Below, in pieces: positions 40,584 to 49,942 of a DNA stretch of 64,000 nt (position 1 is the first letter of the stretch; every line of letters begins with the position of its first letter). The position numbers were made by a program, and so were the translations under genes. This DNA is from an uncultured Flammeovirgaceae bacterium (GTDB taxonomy: Bacteria; Bacteroidota; Bacteroidia; Cytophagales; Cyclobacteriaceae). The stretch covers positions 31,449 through 95,448 of the forward strand of contig CAKZYA010000048.1 in the NCBI GenBank assembly GCA_937883755.1, in the 5' to 3' direction. A model generated the notes under the pieces. That model saw nothing but the letters and a program-made list of their open reading frames with translations, was not told where the DNA came from and searched no databases.

Positions 40584-43041
40584 TTAAAAAGTATAGGAAA
40601 CCGTCGTCATTACATTGCGAGGTGCGCCGGGGAAGGCCCGAATAAAATCATAACCGCCAACCCAATGCGTTTCATCTAGCACATTATTTACATTTACCTG
40701 AATACGGAATTTCTCTAGCTGATAATATACTGCTGCATCCAACAACTCGTAACCGGGGAATAGTGGCGGGTTTTCCCGGCTACCCAGTGAACCAAGGCGT
40801 TCGGTCACAAAGTTTGCCCCCAAACCAAAGCCAATACCTGCTAACGGACCATTCTCGATAACATACTTTGTCCAGATGTTTCCAGTATGCCGGGGAGCAT
40901 TCGGTTTTTGTTGTCCAATTTCAGCCTCGTTATCACTTCCGGTAATCACCGCATCATTAAAAGAGTAGCTGGCTGTTACGCTCAGGTTAGATAAAATATT
41001 ACCGATAATATCGAACTCAAATCCCTGAGCTTCTTCCTCGCCAATTTGCACGAGTCGATCGGGATTATTTGGGTCATTAGCCGGATACAATTCGCCCGAT
41101 TGGGTAAGTCGATAAAGTGCTAGACTTATCGTTAGTTGATCATCCAACCAACTGCTTTTCGCCCCTACTTCAAATAAGCGACTGGTAAGCGGATCGAATG
41201 GTCCCCCCGCATTAGGGTCATTAACCACACTGGCCGTTTGAGGCTGATAACCCTCTACGTAGGTAGCGTACACGTTGACGCCTTCCGAGAGCGTGTAAAC
41301 TGCACCTATGCGGGGAATCAAAGCACTTTGCTCTACCCGTTCTTCATCTTCAGTGCGGTAGTTACGCTCGTCTTGGTAATAATCTTGTCGAAGCCCTAGT
41401 AGCACTTGCAAGTTACCCCAGGTCATTTGGTTTTGTAGGTAAATACCGTGGGAGCGGAGCAAGCTTTGGGGAAACAGGTTGGTTTGATAAATGTAATCAC
41501 TCATATCCCGAATACGATTAGCCGTAGGATCGGTCAGATCGAAGTGTGGTACGTTCGGAATGGGATTACTATCATCATCTAAGGCGTAGACTTCTGCATT
41601 ATCAGGATCGAAATTATTGATTTTGTCCGTACGGTCAGCGGTTAGGTATCCCCGAGCCTGAAGCTGAGAACCTCCGGGTTCTAGGGCTTGCTGAAAGTTA
41701 ATCGTAACCTAGCAATAGTTCATGCGCTACTACTCCGGTGTTGAATTCTAGATTGAAATAGTTATTAAAATTATCGTTATTCCAGTTGCGCTTACGAATA
41801 AATACCCGCATCTCAACTTGTTCGGGGTCAGAGCTGCCGTCGCCTAAGGTGGCGAAGCGGTTAGCCGTTCGGTGTTCTAGCAGGTCCTCACGATAGCTTG
41901 AGCGCATATATACACTATTAAACGAGAGTTTATCGGAGAATTGGTGCTGAAAAGAGACGGTAGCATTCAGGCTTTCTTCTTTCAGAAAGTCATTAGCGGC
42001 ATTTAGCGCTTTGGTAATGGGTACAGAGAATAAATCGCCATCGTCAAATACGGCTTGTCCTCGGTCTAATCGTCCTTCTGAACCTTGGTAAACAATGTCA
42101 AAATTGAGGCGAGTATTATCGCTAGGTAAAAAAGAAAAGGAGGGTGCCACTACTAAGTTCTTATCGTACTGAAGGTCGCGGAAGCCACCGGAGTTTTCGT
42201 AGCCTAGATTAAGCCGATACAAAAGTTTTCCATCTTCAGTCATTGGTCCAGTAAAATCGCCTAATGTTCGGAAGGTATTGAAACTACCTACGGTGGCACT
42301 GATAGATTGTCGTTGTTCGGCTAGAGGCTTTTTGGTTACCCGGTTGAGTGTGCCACCCGGTGAAGCATTGCCGAACAGGGCAGAGGCAGGACCTTTAATT
42401 ACCTCTACCCGTTCAATATGAGGAATTAACTGCTGCTTCCAGAAGCTGGTGAAGGCTCTCATTCCGTTTATTAGATTGCCTGAGTTACGTTGTCCTGATA
42501 CTCTGAAGCCCCGGATGGTAAGATCGTTGTAAAACGAAAACTGGTTGACTCCGCTGATATTTTTTACTATATCATTTACCCGGAAAGCTGCCTGGTCTAA
42601 GGCTAACTCTTTAGTGACGTAGCTGACCGATTGGGGAATATCTTGGAGGGGAGTAGCAGTTTTACTGGCGATAAAGGAAACATCGTTCTGGTAGGTGGTT
42701 TCTTTTCGTCCAATAATTTCCACCTCCTGTAACTGAGTTAAACTCTCTCGTATACTGAAGTTAATCGTCAGCGGTTCGCTATCTATAATGTTTACCTTTT
42801 GGCTTCTACTCCGGTAGCCTATTCCTGACACCCGAATCTGCTGTGAGCCGGTCGGGGCGTTTTGAATTGTAAACTCTCCATCAATATCGGTGACTGACCC
42901 TAGGCTAGTACCAACTATCTCCACTGCGAGTCCGGGTAATGGATTATCTTTTTCGTCGGCAACTCTTCCTTGGATAGTAGTTTGAGCGTAGGTAGTATTA
43001 GCTAGCAAATAAGCGAAACAAATTAGTAGTAAATATTTCAT
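40584..43041 (-). pseudogene. Siderophore TonB-dependent receptor, broken by one frameshift
   Basis: Two reading frames join into one receptor of about 818 residues. The first, ATG 43041 to TAA 41698, gives the signal peptide, carboxypeptidase-D-like domain (QGRVADEKDNPLPGLAVEIV), plug (QDIPQSVSYVTKELALDQAA, VEVIKGPASALFGNASPGG) and start of the barrel, ending LLLGYD. The second resumes one base later as NFQQALEPGGSQLQ and runs to 40584 with the rest of the barrel (FPGAPRNVMTTVSYTF). One extra T at 41700 explains the break; both halves are otherwise intact, so a recent mutation or a sequencing error is likely. The type is a FhuA/FoxA-like ferric siderophore receptor, in operon with PepSY. Confidence 0.88.
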
Positions 43042-43060
43042 GAGGTAAAAAGTATTACGA

Positions 43061-43711
43061 TTAAGCATAAGTGTTAGAGCTGTCTGAAACTCGTTGTTTT
43101 TTTGTGCTTAGTATGAGCACAGTATTAAATACCACCGCACTGATAGCGGGCGATTTCAGTAAAACAGGGTAGTTTTTTATCCAGGTATCTAGTAGTCCAA
43201 TAATGACAGCTAGCAGGAGGGGGTGGAACCAGAGTGTCCAGGGTGCGAACACTGTTTTACGGCGTAAGATGGCAATAAATAAGGCTCCGTATCCTACAAT
43301 CAGCCCAATAATCATCGGAATAAAATAAACTTCATATGAGTAATCAATAGGCGTGAAAACCAGGTCCAGCTCTTTCACACTAGGAGTCAGTAATCGCTGA
43401 TTGAATACGACCATGTGAGCAGAGGCTAAGGTATGGGTAGCGGCAACTCCCAGTGTAAAGAAAGATAAACCACCTACGATTAAATTTCGGTACAACGGAT
43501 ACTGCTCCCGAAGAGCATTACTGTAGCCAAACAGGCCGAACAGATAACTTGCTGAGGCAGCAATGCCCAGTAGGCCGCTGATAAGAAAACGATTAGGACT
43601 ACCCGGCTGATCGGTATAATAAGTAGTACCGTAGAGGTAATCACCAATAACCAATAGTATTGCCCCCAATGTAAATGCTAGAAGTCGGTATCTAATAGCC
43701 TGTTGGTTCAT
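43061..43711 (-). CDS. Six-helix membrane protein of unknown function
   Basis: A 216-residue protein with about six hydrophobic segments, including LLAFTLGAILLVIGDYLYG, FLISGLLGIAASASYLFGLF, VYFIPMIIGLIVGYGALFIA and LWFHPLLLAVIIGLLDTWI. No family was recognised. A conserved-looking His (THTLASAHMVV) sits in the middle helix region. It lies 19 bp upstream of the siderophore receptor start, so it is probably the first gene of that operon. Function unknown. Confidence 0.7.
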   Translation of the reverse strand: MNQQAIRYRLLAFTLGAILLVIGDYLYGTTYYTDQPGSPNRFLISGLLGIAASASYLFGLFGYSNALREQYPLYRNLIVGGLSFFTLGVAATHTLASAHMVVFNQRLLTPSVKELDLVFTPIDYSYEVYFIPMIIGLIVGYGALFIAILRRKTVFAPWTLWFHPLLLAVIIGLLDTWIKNYPVLLKSPAISAVVFNTVLILSTKKQRVSDSSNTYA

Positions 43712-43829
43712 AGGATACGGTCAATAATTTATTGGCTTAGAAAAGCTGAACTTCGCAAAGAGTACATCTTAATGCTCAAATTTCGAGTAAGTAAAGGAGG
43801 TAGATGAGCTGTTCTGCTATACACTGGTG

Positions 43830-43878
43830 CCCCAGTAAGACCGGAAAAAGTGCAGTAAATGCTGTCCGGTCTTAGGGG
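43830..43878. repeat. Long hairpin between the haem and siderophore operons
   Basis: AAGACCGGA (43837-43845) pairs with TCCGGTCTT (43865-43873), and an outer CCCC (43830-43833) with GGGG (43875-43878), around a 19-nt loop that itself contains CAG/CTG. No U-run follows on either strand, so it is not a standard terminator. It lies in the 299-bp gap after DUF6607, which holds no gene; 43938-44003 in the same gap resembles the AT-rich repeat. Confidence 0.5.
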
Positions 43879-44010
43879 ACTTCAAGCTCAAGAGGTATAA
43901 TTCATCAATAGTACAACCTCTGAACAGTGATAATGGGATAATGATTAATGGCTGATGATCAATGAATAATAGACGGTATCAATCACTACTCATTCATCAT
44001 TAAAGTTTGT

Positions 44011-44952
44011 TTATTTTCCAGCGGCTACTTCAGTATCAGCCGGAGAGGTTATGTAGCGGGTAATAGTCTCGCGGATACGGGTTAAGCCCTCTTCGCTATC
44101 GTAACTACCGTCAGCCATTAATTCTTCGCTCAAGGGAAATAGCACTTCGTACAGTCGTTGGTCATCTACCTTGGTAGCGAATTTTAGATCTTGCTGACGG
44201 GCAAAAATCTCACCCCAAGCGGTTCGTACATCACTCCAGAAAGCTTGGTTTTCTTGCCACCAGTCGGCAGCAGCTTGGCAACGACTATCGTCTACTTTTT
44301 TATACATATTCATACCTTTCTCGTGAACCAGTACCCGGTCTTTTCCGCTGCGACGGCGAATCTTGGTATTATCTTGCTCGTGTACGTGACCTTCATCAGT
44401 AATTTCGTGACGGTTAGTGCGCTCTAGTACGTTGTAATCATCGCGCTTAGAGTATTCTCGGCGGGGAAGAGGAGCATCTACGGTGCTTTCCCAGTAATGC
44501 TTGCCATCGGCGTGAATCCAAGTAGCATTACCTTCGTAGCGGGGAGCGTCATCGACCTGATAAACTTTCTGAGTCCACTGCCCCTCCACATCATTACTAG
44601 CCAGGGTTTCAAAGTTCCAAAGCTCATCACCCTGGAAGGAGTACAGTTCCTGATTTTCAAAAATCCAGTCCTGCCGCCAGTGCTTTAGAGCGATGGTGTC
44701 GCGCATCACTAAAATATGCTGAAGTGACAATTTGTTAGGGGTTTCTTCAACCAGACCAACCCATTCTAGGGCGTTAGCTACGTAGCGATCGTGAAACTCA
44801 TAGGTTGCTTTAGGGGCAAAGGTTTCCACGTACTGAAAATCTACTTCATAGCAGCCGCACATGGCTTTAATAGATTCAATATCCTGTTGCTTCTGGCCGA
44901 AGGCGAATAAGCTAGTTAGAGCTAGACTGAGTGTAATTAGTGTACTTTTCAT
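44011..44952 (-). CDS. DUF6607 secreted protein of the haem-uptake operon
   Basis: A 313-residue protein with a signal peptide (ending FAFGQ, residue 20) and one domain rich in Trp and Tyr: CGCYEVDFQYVETF, HWRQDWIFENQELYSFQGDE, HADGKHYWESTVDAPLPRR, and RCQAAADWWQENQAFWSDVR near the end. The family (DUF6607) is typically encoded next to HmuY and a TonB receptor in Bacteroidota. The His-rich DEGHVHEQDN and the two cysteines near the N-terminus are possible metal contacts. Its function is not known. It follows HmuY by 46 bp. Confidence 0.8.
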   Translation of the reverse strand: MKSTLITLSLALTSLFAFGQKQQDIESIKAMCGCYEVDFQYVETFAPKATYEFHDRYVANALEWVGLVEETPNKLSLQHILVMRDTIALKHWRQDWIFENQELYSFQGDELWNFETLASNDVEGQWTQKVYQVDDAPRYEGNATWIHADGKHYWESTVDAPLPRREYSKRDDYNVLERTNRHEITDEGHVHEQDNTKIRRRSGKDRVLVHEKGMNMYKKVDDSRCQAAADWWQENQAFWSDVRTAWGEIFARQQDLKFATKVDDQRLYEVLFPLSEELMADGSYDSEEGLTRIRETITRYITSPADTEVAAGK

Positions 44953-44998
44953 AATTCGGTAATTGAATGATAGAACGTTTGAGTGATTGAATGAAAAA

Positions 44999-45652
44999 TT
45001 AGAAATTTCGACTGCCGTTGGGTTGCACTACGTAGTTGAATGTATAATGACGACCAGCCGGACGGGTTTGGAAGCTGACGAATTCAGATGATGATGTATC
45101 TGGATTTCCTTCGTAGTAGCTCAAAATTTCCATCTTAGCGTAGTTTCCTTGCGCTGTTTTCAGCACGATGATGCGACCAGGAATCGGTATAATTGCTTGG
45201 GGAGGATTACCTTCGCCAGTATAATTGTACCATCCATTGCCTGAACCCGCCGGAATTGCTAATCCGGTTTCACTATCAGCTTGATAACCCGTTTCAGGAG
45301 CTTCAGTAACCTCATCAAAGATTCCGTTGATGACTTGGGCTTGAGCTTCGCCGGGACCAGAAGTGCCGCCGTTGATGATGATCGTTGTTCCGGCTAAACC
45401 AATGTCCCACAGGTTCGAGGCAGAATCAGTATCATTAACAATCTCACCAGTTTCCAAACTAAATAGTGTGAAATTAGGTGGTGGGGCTTGGGAAGGATCG
45501 CCAGAAACTGCATTAGCATCGGCTGGAATATTGGTAGCAGTCTGAGCTTCTATTGGACCAGATGGACCTGGATCATCACTGCTATCGTCGCAGGCAGTAA
45601 AGATTAGCGTTGTACTTAATAATCCTAAGAAAAATAAAGGTATCTGTTTCAT
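44999..45652 (-). CDS. hmuY: HmuY-family haem-binding lipoprotein
   Basis: A 217-residue surface lipoprotein with a lipobox (LIFTAC, Cys at about 21). The HmuY fold segments are FTLFSLETGEIVNDTDSASN, LWDIGLAGTTIIINGGTSGP, IPGRIIVLKTAQGNYAKMEI and a final YTFNYVVQPNGS strand. HmuY proteins capture haem from host or environmental proteins and pass it to the HmuR receptor, which is encoded immediately upstream. The spacing of 85 bp and shared strand indicate one operon. Haem ligands cannot be assigned by eye. Confidence 0.85.
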   Translation of the reverse strand: MKQIPLFFLGLLSTTLIFTACDDSSDDPGPSGPIEAQTATNIPADANAVSGDPSQAPPPNFTLFSLETGEIVNDTDSASNLWDIGLAGTTIIINGGTSGPGEAQAQVINGIFDEVTEAPETGYQADSETGLAIPAGSGNGWYNYTGEGNPPQAIIPIPGRIIVLKTAQGNYAKMEILSYYEGNPDTSSSEFVSFQTRPAGRHYTFNYVVQPNGSRNF

Positions 45653-45737
45653 TTTTGTGATTGGTATGTGTTCAATACTAGAGTTATGTTAATTGCTGAT
45701 TGTTAATTTGTCATTTTCCATTATCACCTGTCAATTA

Positions 45738-48089
45738 TCAATTAATAAAGTTCCACTGTACTCCAGCGAAGAAAATTCGTCCCGCTAACGCTGGTTCATT
45801 CACCGTGGTTTGACCGAGTAGATTATTAACCCCGGCTTCCAACCGCAGCGATTCACCTAAGTTTTTGTGTGCTGCCGTATTAACCAGCCAATAGCCATTA
45901 GCATATTCGTTGTCCGCATCCAGCACAGCATTGCCATTGAAGTCACCAATACCCCAGCGACCTCGGTAGATACCTCTTAGTGCAATGTCAAAATCGTAGC
46001 GAGTGTTGGTGTAGAATATTTTAGCATTGCCTGAATGACGAGAACGGTTAAACAGGCCACCATAATCAGTAGTGCTTACTCGTTCCGTTTGATTATCTGC
46101 ATTCCGACGGAAGACTTCACCCGCTTGAATGTTTTGATAAGCTTCCTGATCGCGAGTATCCAGGTACTGATAACCCACACTAAACACCAAATTGGGTAGG
46201 AGATGATAATCTAACTGGGTTTCCACGCCTTGGGTAATTACCTCAGCGTAGTTGAAGTAACTGAATACTTGCTGACCGTTGGTTTTTCGGGCGATGGGAG
46301 CAGTTTCAATTAGGTCTTGCACGTTGTTTCGGAAAAGGTTGGCTTGCCACTTTAGTTTCTCATTGGGTTTGATGGTGATCCCCAGATTGTACGCTAGCGA
46401 GCTTTCTGCCCGGATTTCTTCTACCGTAGTGGGGTCAATCAGCACTTGGGCAATTTGTCCCTGAGCTTGTAACTTGGTAAATTCTTCCTGCACCACCTGA
46501 GAGCCAAGCACGCTGTATCCAGCTACCGGATTAGTGAAGGCTAACAGTAGTTGTCGGAAGTCGGGAGCTTTGTAGCCGCCTCCGAACGAAGCTTGCATAC
46601 TGAACCACTTATTGGGAGTGTAACCTACTGACAACTTTGGACTAAGCCGATTGGCGTAGGCACTATGGGCATCGTAGCGAGCACCAGCCACTACGTTCCA
46701 CTGCTCAGTCGGCTGCCACTGCGATTGGGCAAAAGCGTAGGTAGATGTAAATTGGTTCATATCAGCAAAGCGAGTGGCTTCCACTTGTTCAGTGAGATAA
46801 CCCACACCTCCAGTTAAGATAAACTGATCGCTGCCATACCAATCATACTGCACTTCGCTACGGGCAAATGTCTGATTGAAAGTGCTGAGGTCATAGATTT
46901 TTTGGTCAGATTGATACTTTAAAGAGCTTTCGGTACGGTATCCGGTCAAGTATTGTCGGAACTGGAGCTTGTGACGATCATTGGGACGGTACTCCAGAAT
47001 AGGTAACACGTTCCAGTCAGAGCGTTGGTCTTCGCTAGTTAAGCGTACGTCCGCATCATCTTCAGTAATATCTAAAACATCTTGTCGCTGCTCCTGATAA
47101 AATCGACTGCTGACCCGTAGATTGAGTTGATCGCTGATTTTATAAGAAACTTTAGGATTAAGTGTGTACGCTTGGTAAGGGGCTAACGTCTGGGAAACAG
47201 TTTCAGGGGTAAGATCATAGCCCTGCGAACTGAGGCGATTCACTGACATTCGGGCTGACAATTTTTCCCCTCGGTAGCCAGCATCAGCTTGAGCATCCCA
47301 CGTTCCGAACGAGCGGTACTGCGTTCCTACTAACCCGTTCCAGCCTAACCCGTTCTCTTTTGTAATAATATTAACCACTCCGGCCATCGCCTCGCTACCG
47401 TAGAGCGAAGAGGCTGGTCCCCGGATAATTTCAATTCGGGTAATATTGTTGACCGTCAGACGGCTCAGATCAGTAGTTCCGGCAGTGCGACCGATCACGG
47501 GCTCGCCATCAATAAGTATCAGAATATAATCCGAAGAAAGCCCCTGCATTTGTAATCCAGCGCCGTGGTCAGATACCATCTGCAAGCCAGTTTGCTCTTG
47601 CAACACTTCATTCAACCGGATTGAACCCATTTGGTCGATTTGCTCCTCAGTAATCACTTGTACCGGGATTGGCACTTCGTCGGCAGCTCGTTCGGTGCGA
47701 GTAGCCGTAACTACTACCTGATCACTATCTAGCGTATTGGATGATTCAGTAAGATGGATTTGTAATTCTGACGTTTGATCAGTATCAACTACAATGGTTT
47801 GATCCCAGGAATTGTAATTGATGTGCGATACGATCAATTGGTACGTACCCACAGGAACATCAGGAAAGTGAAACTCACCACTTGCGGAAGAGATGCTACC
47901 GATGGTAGTACCCTCTAAAACTACGTTGGCATCTGCTACAAAAGATGAAGTGCCTTCTTGGGTTATTAAGCCAGATATTGAGCCTGATTGAGCCCAACCT
48001 ATTGCAGCTGAGAAGCCTAGTATGAAGTAGGTTAACAGCCAGGGCTTTGAATAGTTAAGGCGCACGAATATTTTTTCTGGTAGTTGCAA
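45738..48089 (-). CDS. TonB-dependent haem receptor, HmuR-like
   Basis: A 783-residue outer-membrane receptor: signal peptide (ending GWAQ, about residue 33), carboxypeptidase-D-like domain (ISGLITQEGTSSFVADANVV), plug with a TonB-box-like TVVT? region DQVVVTATRTERAADEVPIP, GSIRLNEVLQEQTGLQ and IEIIRGPASSLYGSEAMAG, and a barrel with RLSPKLSVGYTPN and FSMQASFGGGYKAPDFRQLL near the conserved FRAP/NPDL-type region. There is no ATG start; TTG 48089 or GTG 48065 are both possible. It heads the operon with hmuY and DUF6607, and a perfect TTTAGA-N5-TCTAAA box lies 18 bp upstream. Confidence 0.87.
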   Translation of the reverse strand: MQLPEKIFVRLNYSKPWLLTYFILGFSAAIGWAQSGSISGLITQEGTSSFVADANVVLEGTTIGSISSASGEFHFPDVPVGTYQLIVSHINYNSWDQTIVVDTDQTSELQIHLTESSNTLDSDQVVVTATRTERAADEVPIPVQVITEEQIDQMGSIRLNEVLQEQTGLQMVSDHGAGLQMQGLSSDYILILIDGEPVIGRTAGTTDLSRLTVNNITRIEIIRGPASSLYGSEAMAGVVNIITKENGLGWNGLVGTQYRSFGTWDAQADAGYRGEKLSARMSVNRLSSQGYDLTPETVSQTLAPYQAYTLNPKVSYKISDQLNLRVSSRFYQEQRQDVLDITEDDADVRLTSEDQRSDWNVLPILEYRPNDRHKLQFRQYLTGYRTESSLKYQSDQKIYDLSTFNQTFARSEVQYDWYGSDQFILTGGVGYLTEQVEATRFADMNQFTSTYAFAQSQWQPTEQWNVVAGARYDAHSAYANRLSPKLSVGYTPNKWFSMQASFGGGYKAPDFRQLLLAFTNPVAGYSVLGSQVVQEEFTKLQAQGQIAQVLIDPTTVEEIRAESSLAYNLGITIKPNEKLKWQANLFRNNVQDLIETAPIARKTNGQQVFSYFNYAEVITQGVETQLDYHLLPNLVFSVGYQYLDTRDQEAYQNIQAGEVFRRNADNQTERVSTTDYGGLFNRSRHSGNAKIFYTNTRYDFDIALRGIYRGRWGIGDFNGNAVLDADNEYANGYWLVNTAAHKNLGESLRLEAGVNNLLGQTTVNEPALAGRIFFAGVQWNFIN

Positions 48090-48106
48090 GGTTGAGCTTG
48101 TATTTA

Positions 48107-48123
48107 TTTAGACTTAATCTAAA
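48107..48123 (-). promoter_or_regulatory. Candidate iron-responsive operator before the haem receptor
   Basis: TTTAGACTTAATCTAAA is a perfect inverted repeat with 6-bp arms and a 5-bp centre, 18-34 bp upstream of the haem receptor start. The same architecture recurs at 48856-48872 and, weaker, at 32523-32539. The symmetry suits a Fur- or DtxR-family dimer. Confidence 0.65.
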
Positions 48124-48223
48124 CAATGGCAAAGGTAATGGCGAGATTGTGGAGAGTCAATCGCTGGAGTTAGCGTATTTTAATACTAACTCTAGCTAAT
48201 CGAGGGAAAGAGATTGCGGTAAA

Positions 48224-48847
48224 TCACAGGGAAATGAGCTGATGGCGAAGAGCTTGTAAAACTAGCCCAATTGGGGTTTTGGCCTCCAGTTTCTTCAAAA
48301 TGCGCTTTCGATGAGCGTTAATTGTATGGGGGCTTAGGTGAAGTTGATCGGCAATTTCTTGGGTAGAAAGTTCCTGGGAAATGTACTGAATGATCTGTAT
48401 TTCGCGGGGACTCATCGAGTTTTGGCTCATAGATCGATTCATTAATAACTGAAGCACAGATTCACAGTAAAACTTTTGCCCACTTATTACTGCCTGTAGG
48501 GCAGTTACTATTTCTTCTTCGCTGCAATCTTTAGTTAAAAATGCTGAAGTGTTGGCTTGTAAAATGGGTAAGACTTGCTGGTGATTTTGATCAGCAGTAA
48601 TGGCAAAAAACTTTACCAAGGGATATTGTTGAGTGAATTGCTGGTAGCGTTCGTGAGAAAAACCCTCCAGATGAATATAATCGAAGATTAATACGTCAGG
48701 TACTTCTCGCTGAAAAGTATTGGTCAGAGCCTGCCAATTATCGACTTTGCCTACCACCGTAAAGCCTGAAAGCCCTTCAATAAGATAGCTAATGCCAGCT
48801 ACTGTAAGTGACTGTCCATCGGCTATTAGGATTTTGAACACTTTCAT
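48224..48847 (-). CDS. NarL/LuxR-type response regulator
   Basis: A 207-residue regulator: receiver domain (about 1-125) with acidic D10, phospho-acceptor D56 (VLIFDYIHLEG) and a KD in place of the usual KPF-type turn (FLTKDCSEEE), then a LuxR helix-turn-helix (about 143-205; MSPREIQIIQYISQELSTQE, HLSPHTINAHRKRILKKL). No kinase gene is adjacent. A perfect TTTAGA-N5-TCTAAA box lies 9 bp upstream of its start, which suggests that it belongs to the iron regulon. Confidence 0.9.
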   Translation of the reverse strand: MKVFKILIADGQSLTVAGISYLIEGLSGFTVVGKVDNWQALTNTFQREVPDVLIFDYIHLEGFSHERYQQFTQQYPLVKFFAITADQNHQQVLPILQANTSAFLTKDCSEEEIVTALQAVISGQKFYCESVLQLLMNRSMSQNSMSPREIQIIQYISQELSTQEIADQLHLSPHTINAHRKRILKKLEAKTPIGLVLQALRHQLISL

Positions 48848-48855
48848 GCAATCTA

Positions 48856-48872
48856 TTTAGAAAAAATCTAAA
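48856..48872 (-). promoter_or_regulatory. Candidate iron-responsive operator before the LuxR regulator
   Basis: TTTAGA-AAAAA-TCTAAA is a perfect inverted repeat with the same arms and spacing as the box before the haem receptor. It ends 9 bp before ATG 48847. The rest of the 240-bp gap to the sigma factor gene holds nothing recognised. Confidence 0.6.
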
Positions 48873-49088
48873 TTAGTTACGAAAAGCGACATGACCAAAC
48901 TCCCAAAGAACTTGTTTCCAAACATTACCCATAGAAACATCTCGACAGAAAGTTTATGCTCAGTAACAGATAGCCGAATAATATGTCTCTTGGATCAAGA
49001 AGGAAAATATTCACTGATTAAGCATTAAAATATTAAAATGTTAAAAACAATCGCCTTGATTTTGTTGTTTATGGAAATTCGCTAAATT

Positions 49089-49736
49089 GTGTGCGATATA
49101 TTGCAAATAGACAGCAATTTGTCGCGAATAATACAACCACCTACTTTGAAAGGCAGTACCAAAATTAGCGAGGCTACTATAATCAAAAGGGTTTCTAAGG
49201 GCGATCATCTAGCGTTTAGACAAATCTTTAACCAGCACAAAGATGCTATTTTTGGTTATAGCTATAAGCTTACCAAATCATCAATATTGGCTGAAGAGAC
49301 TGTACAGGAGGTATTTCTGAAAATCTGGCAAAATCGAGAGAAGCTAGATACTGCCTATCCTATTAAGCCGTATCTTTATAAGATAGCTCGAAACCACGTC
49401 TACAACACCTTACGAAATGCTGCTTATAGCGACAAACTGAAAGAGCAAATATTTTATCACCAAGCAGTTTGCCGTAACATCACAGAAGATCAGGTGATCT
49501 ACCGCGACTTAGAAACTTTCAAAGAAAGGGCTATCCAAAGTTTACCTACTCGCCAACAATTAATTTTTCGCATGAGTCGGGTAGAAGGTTTAAGTCACGA
49601 AGAGATTGCTCAGCAATTGAATATCTCTTCCAACACAGTAAAAGATCAGATTGTTAAGGCTTTAAAAACAATCAAGGCACAATTGCACATACATACCGAT
49701 ATTGCAGTTAGTATTATTATTCTGCTCTTCTTCTAA
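49089..49736 (+). CDS. ECF sigma factor, Bacteroidota FecI-type
   Basis: A sigma-70-family factor of up to 215 residues. Region 2 is GDHLAFRQIFNQHKDAIFGY with AEETVQEVFLKIWQNREKL, and region 4 is LPTRQQLIFRMSRVEGLSHE followed by IAQQLNISSNTVKDQIVKAL. The hydrophobic C-terminal tail (IAVSIIILLFF) is common in this lineage. There is no ATG; GTG 49089 or TTG 49146 could start translation. It precedes a FecR anti-sigma gene and two SusC/SusD pairs, so it should direct transcription of the receptor cluster. Confidence 0.9.
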   Translation: MCDILQIDSNLSRIIQPPTLKGSTKISEATIIKRVSKGDHLAFRQIFNQHKDAIFGYSYKLTKSSILAEETVQEVFLKIWQNREKLDTAYPIKPYLYKIARNHVYNTLRNAAYSDKLKEQIFYHQAVCRNITEDQVIYRDLETFKERAIQSLPTRQQLIFRMSRVEGLSHEEIAQQLNISSNTVKDQIVKALKTIKAQLHIHTDIAVSIIILLFF

Positions 49737-49823
49737 TCATCACCAATTTCTTGCTAGGTATGTCTACTAAACGGTAGTATGCTACCTATATGCTACTCTT
49801 ATAAAGAATTATATTAGATTTTT

Positions 49824-49845
49824 ATAGTCATAAAACTATGACTAT
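49824..49845. repeat. Perfect hairpin between sigma factor and FecR
   Basis: ATAGTCATA and TATGACTAT form a 9-bp perfect stem with an AAAC loop, in the AT-rich 206-bp gap. The transcript continues CAAAGC, so there is no immediate U-run; a T7 tract follows 26 bp later. It may mark partial termination, an RNA processing site, or an operator. Confidence 0.5.
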
Positions 49846-49942
49846 CAAAGCTTTAAAATAAAAAATAAAAAATCTTTTTTTAGAGGTCGTCCCTCCGAGC
49901 TACTCAAGGGTATTAGAAATATCAACATCTAATACGCTAACC

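Noticed and set aside
41698..41703. Programmed frameshift in the siderophore receptor
   Set aside because: There is no slippery run, internal Shine-Dalgarno sequence or obvious structure at GATTAAC, unlike the real element in prfB; mutation or sequencing error is simpler.
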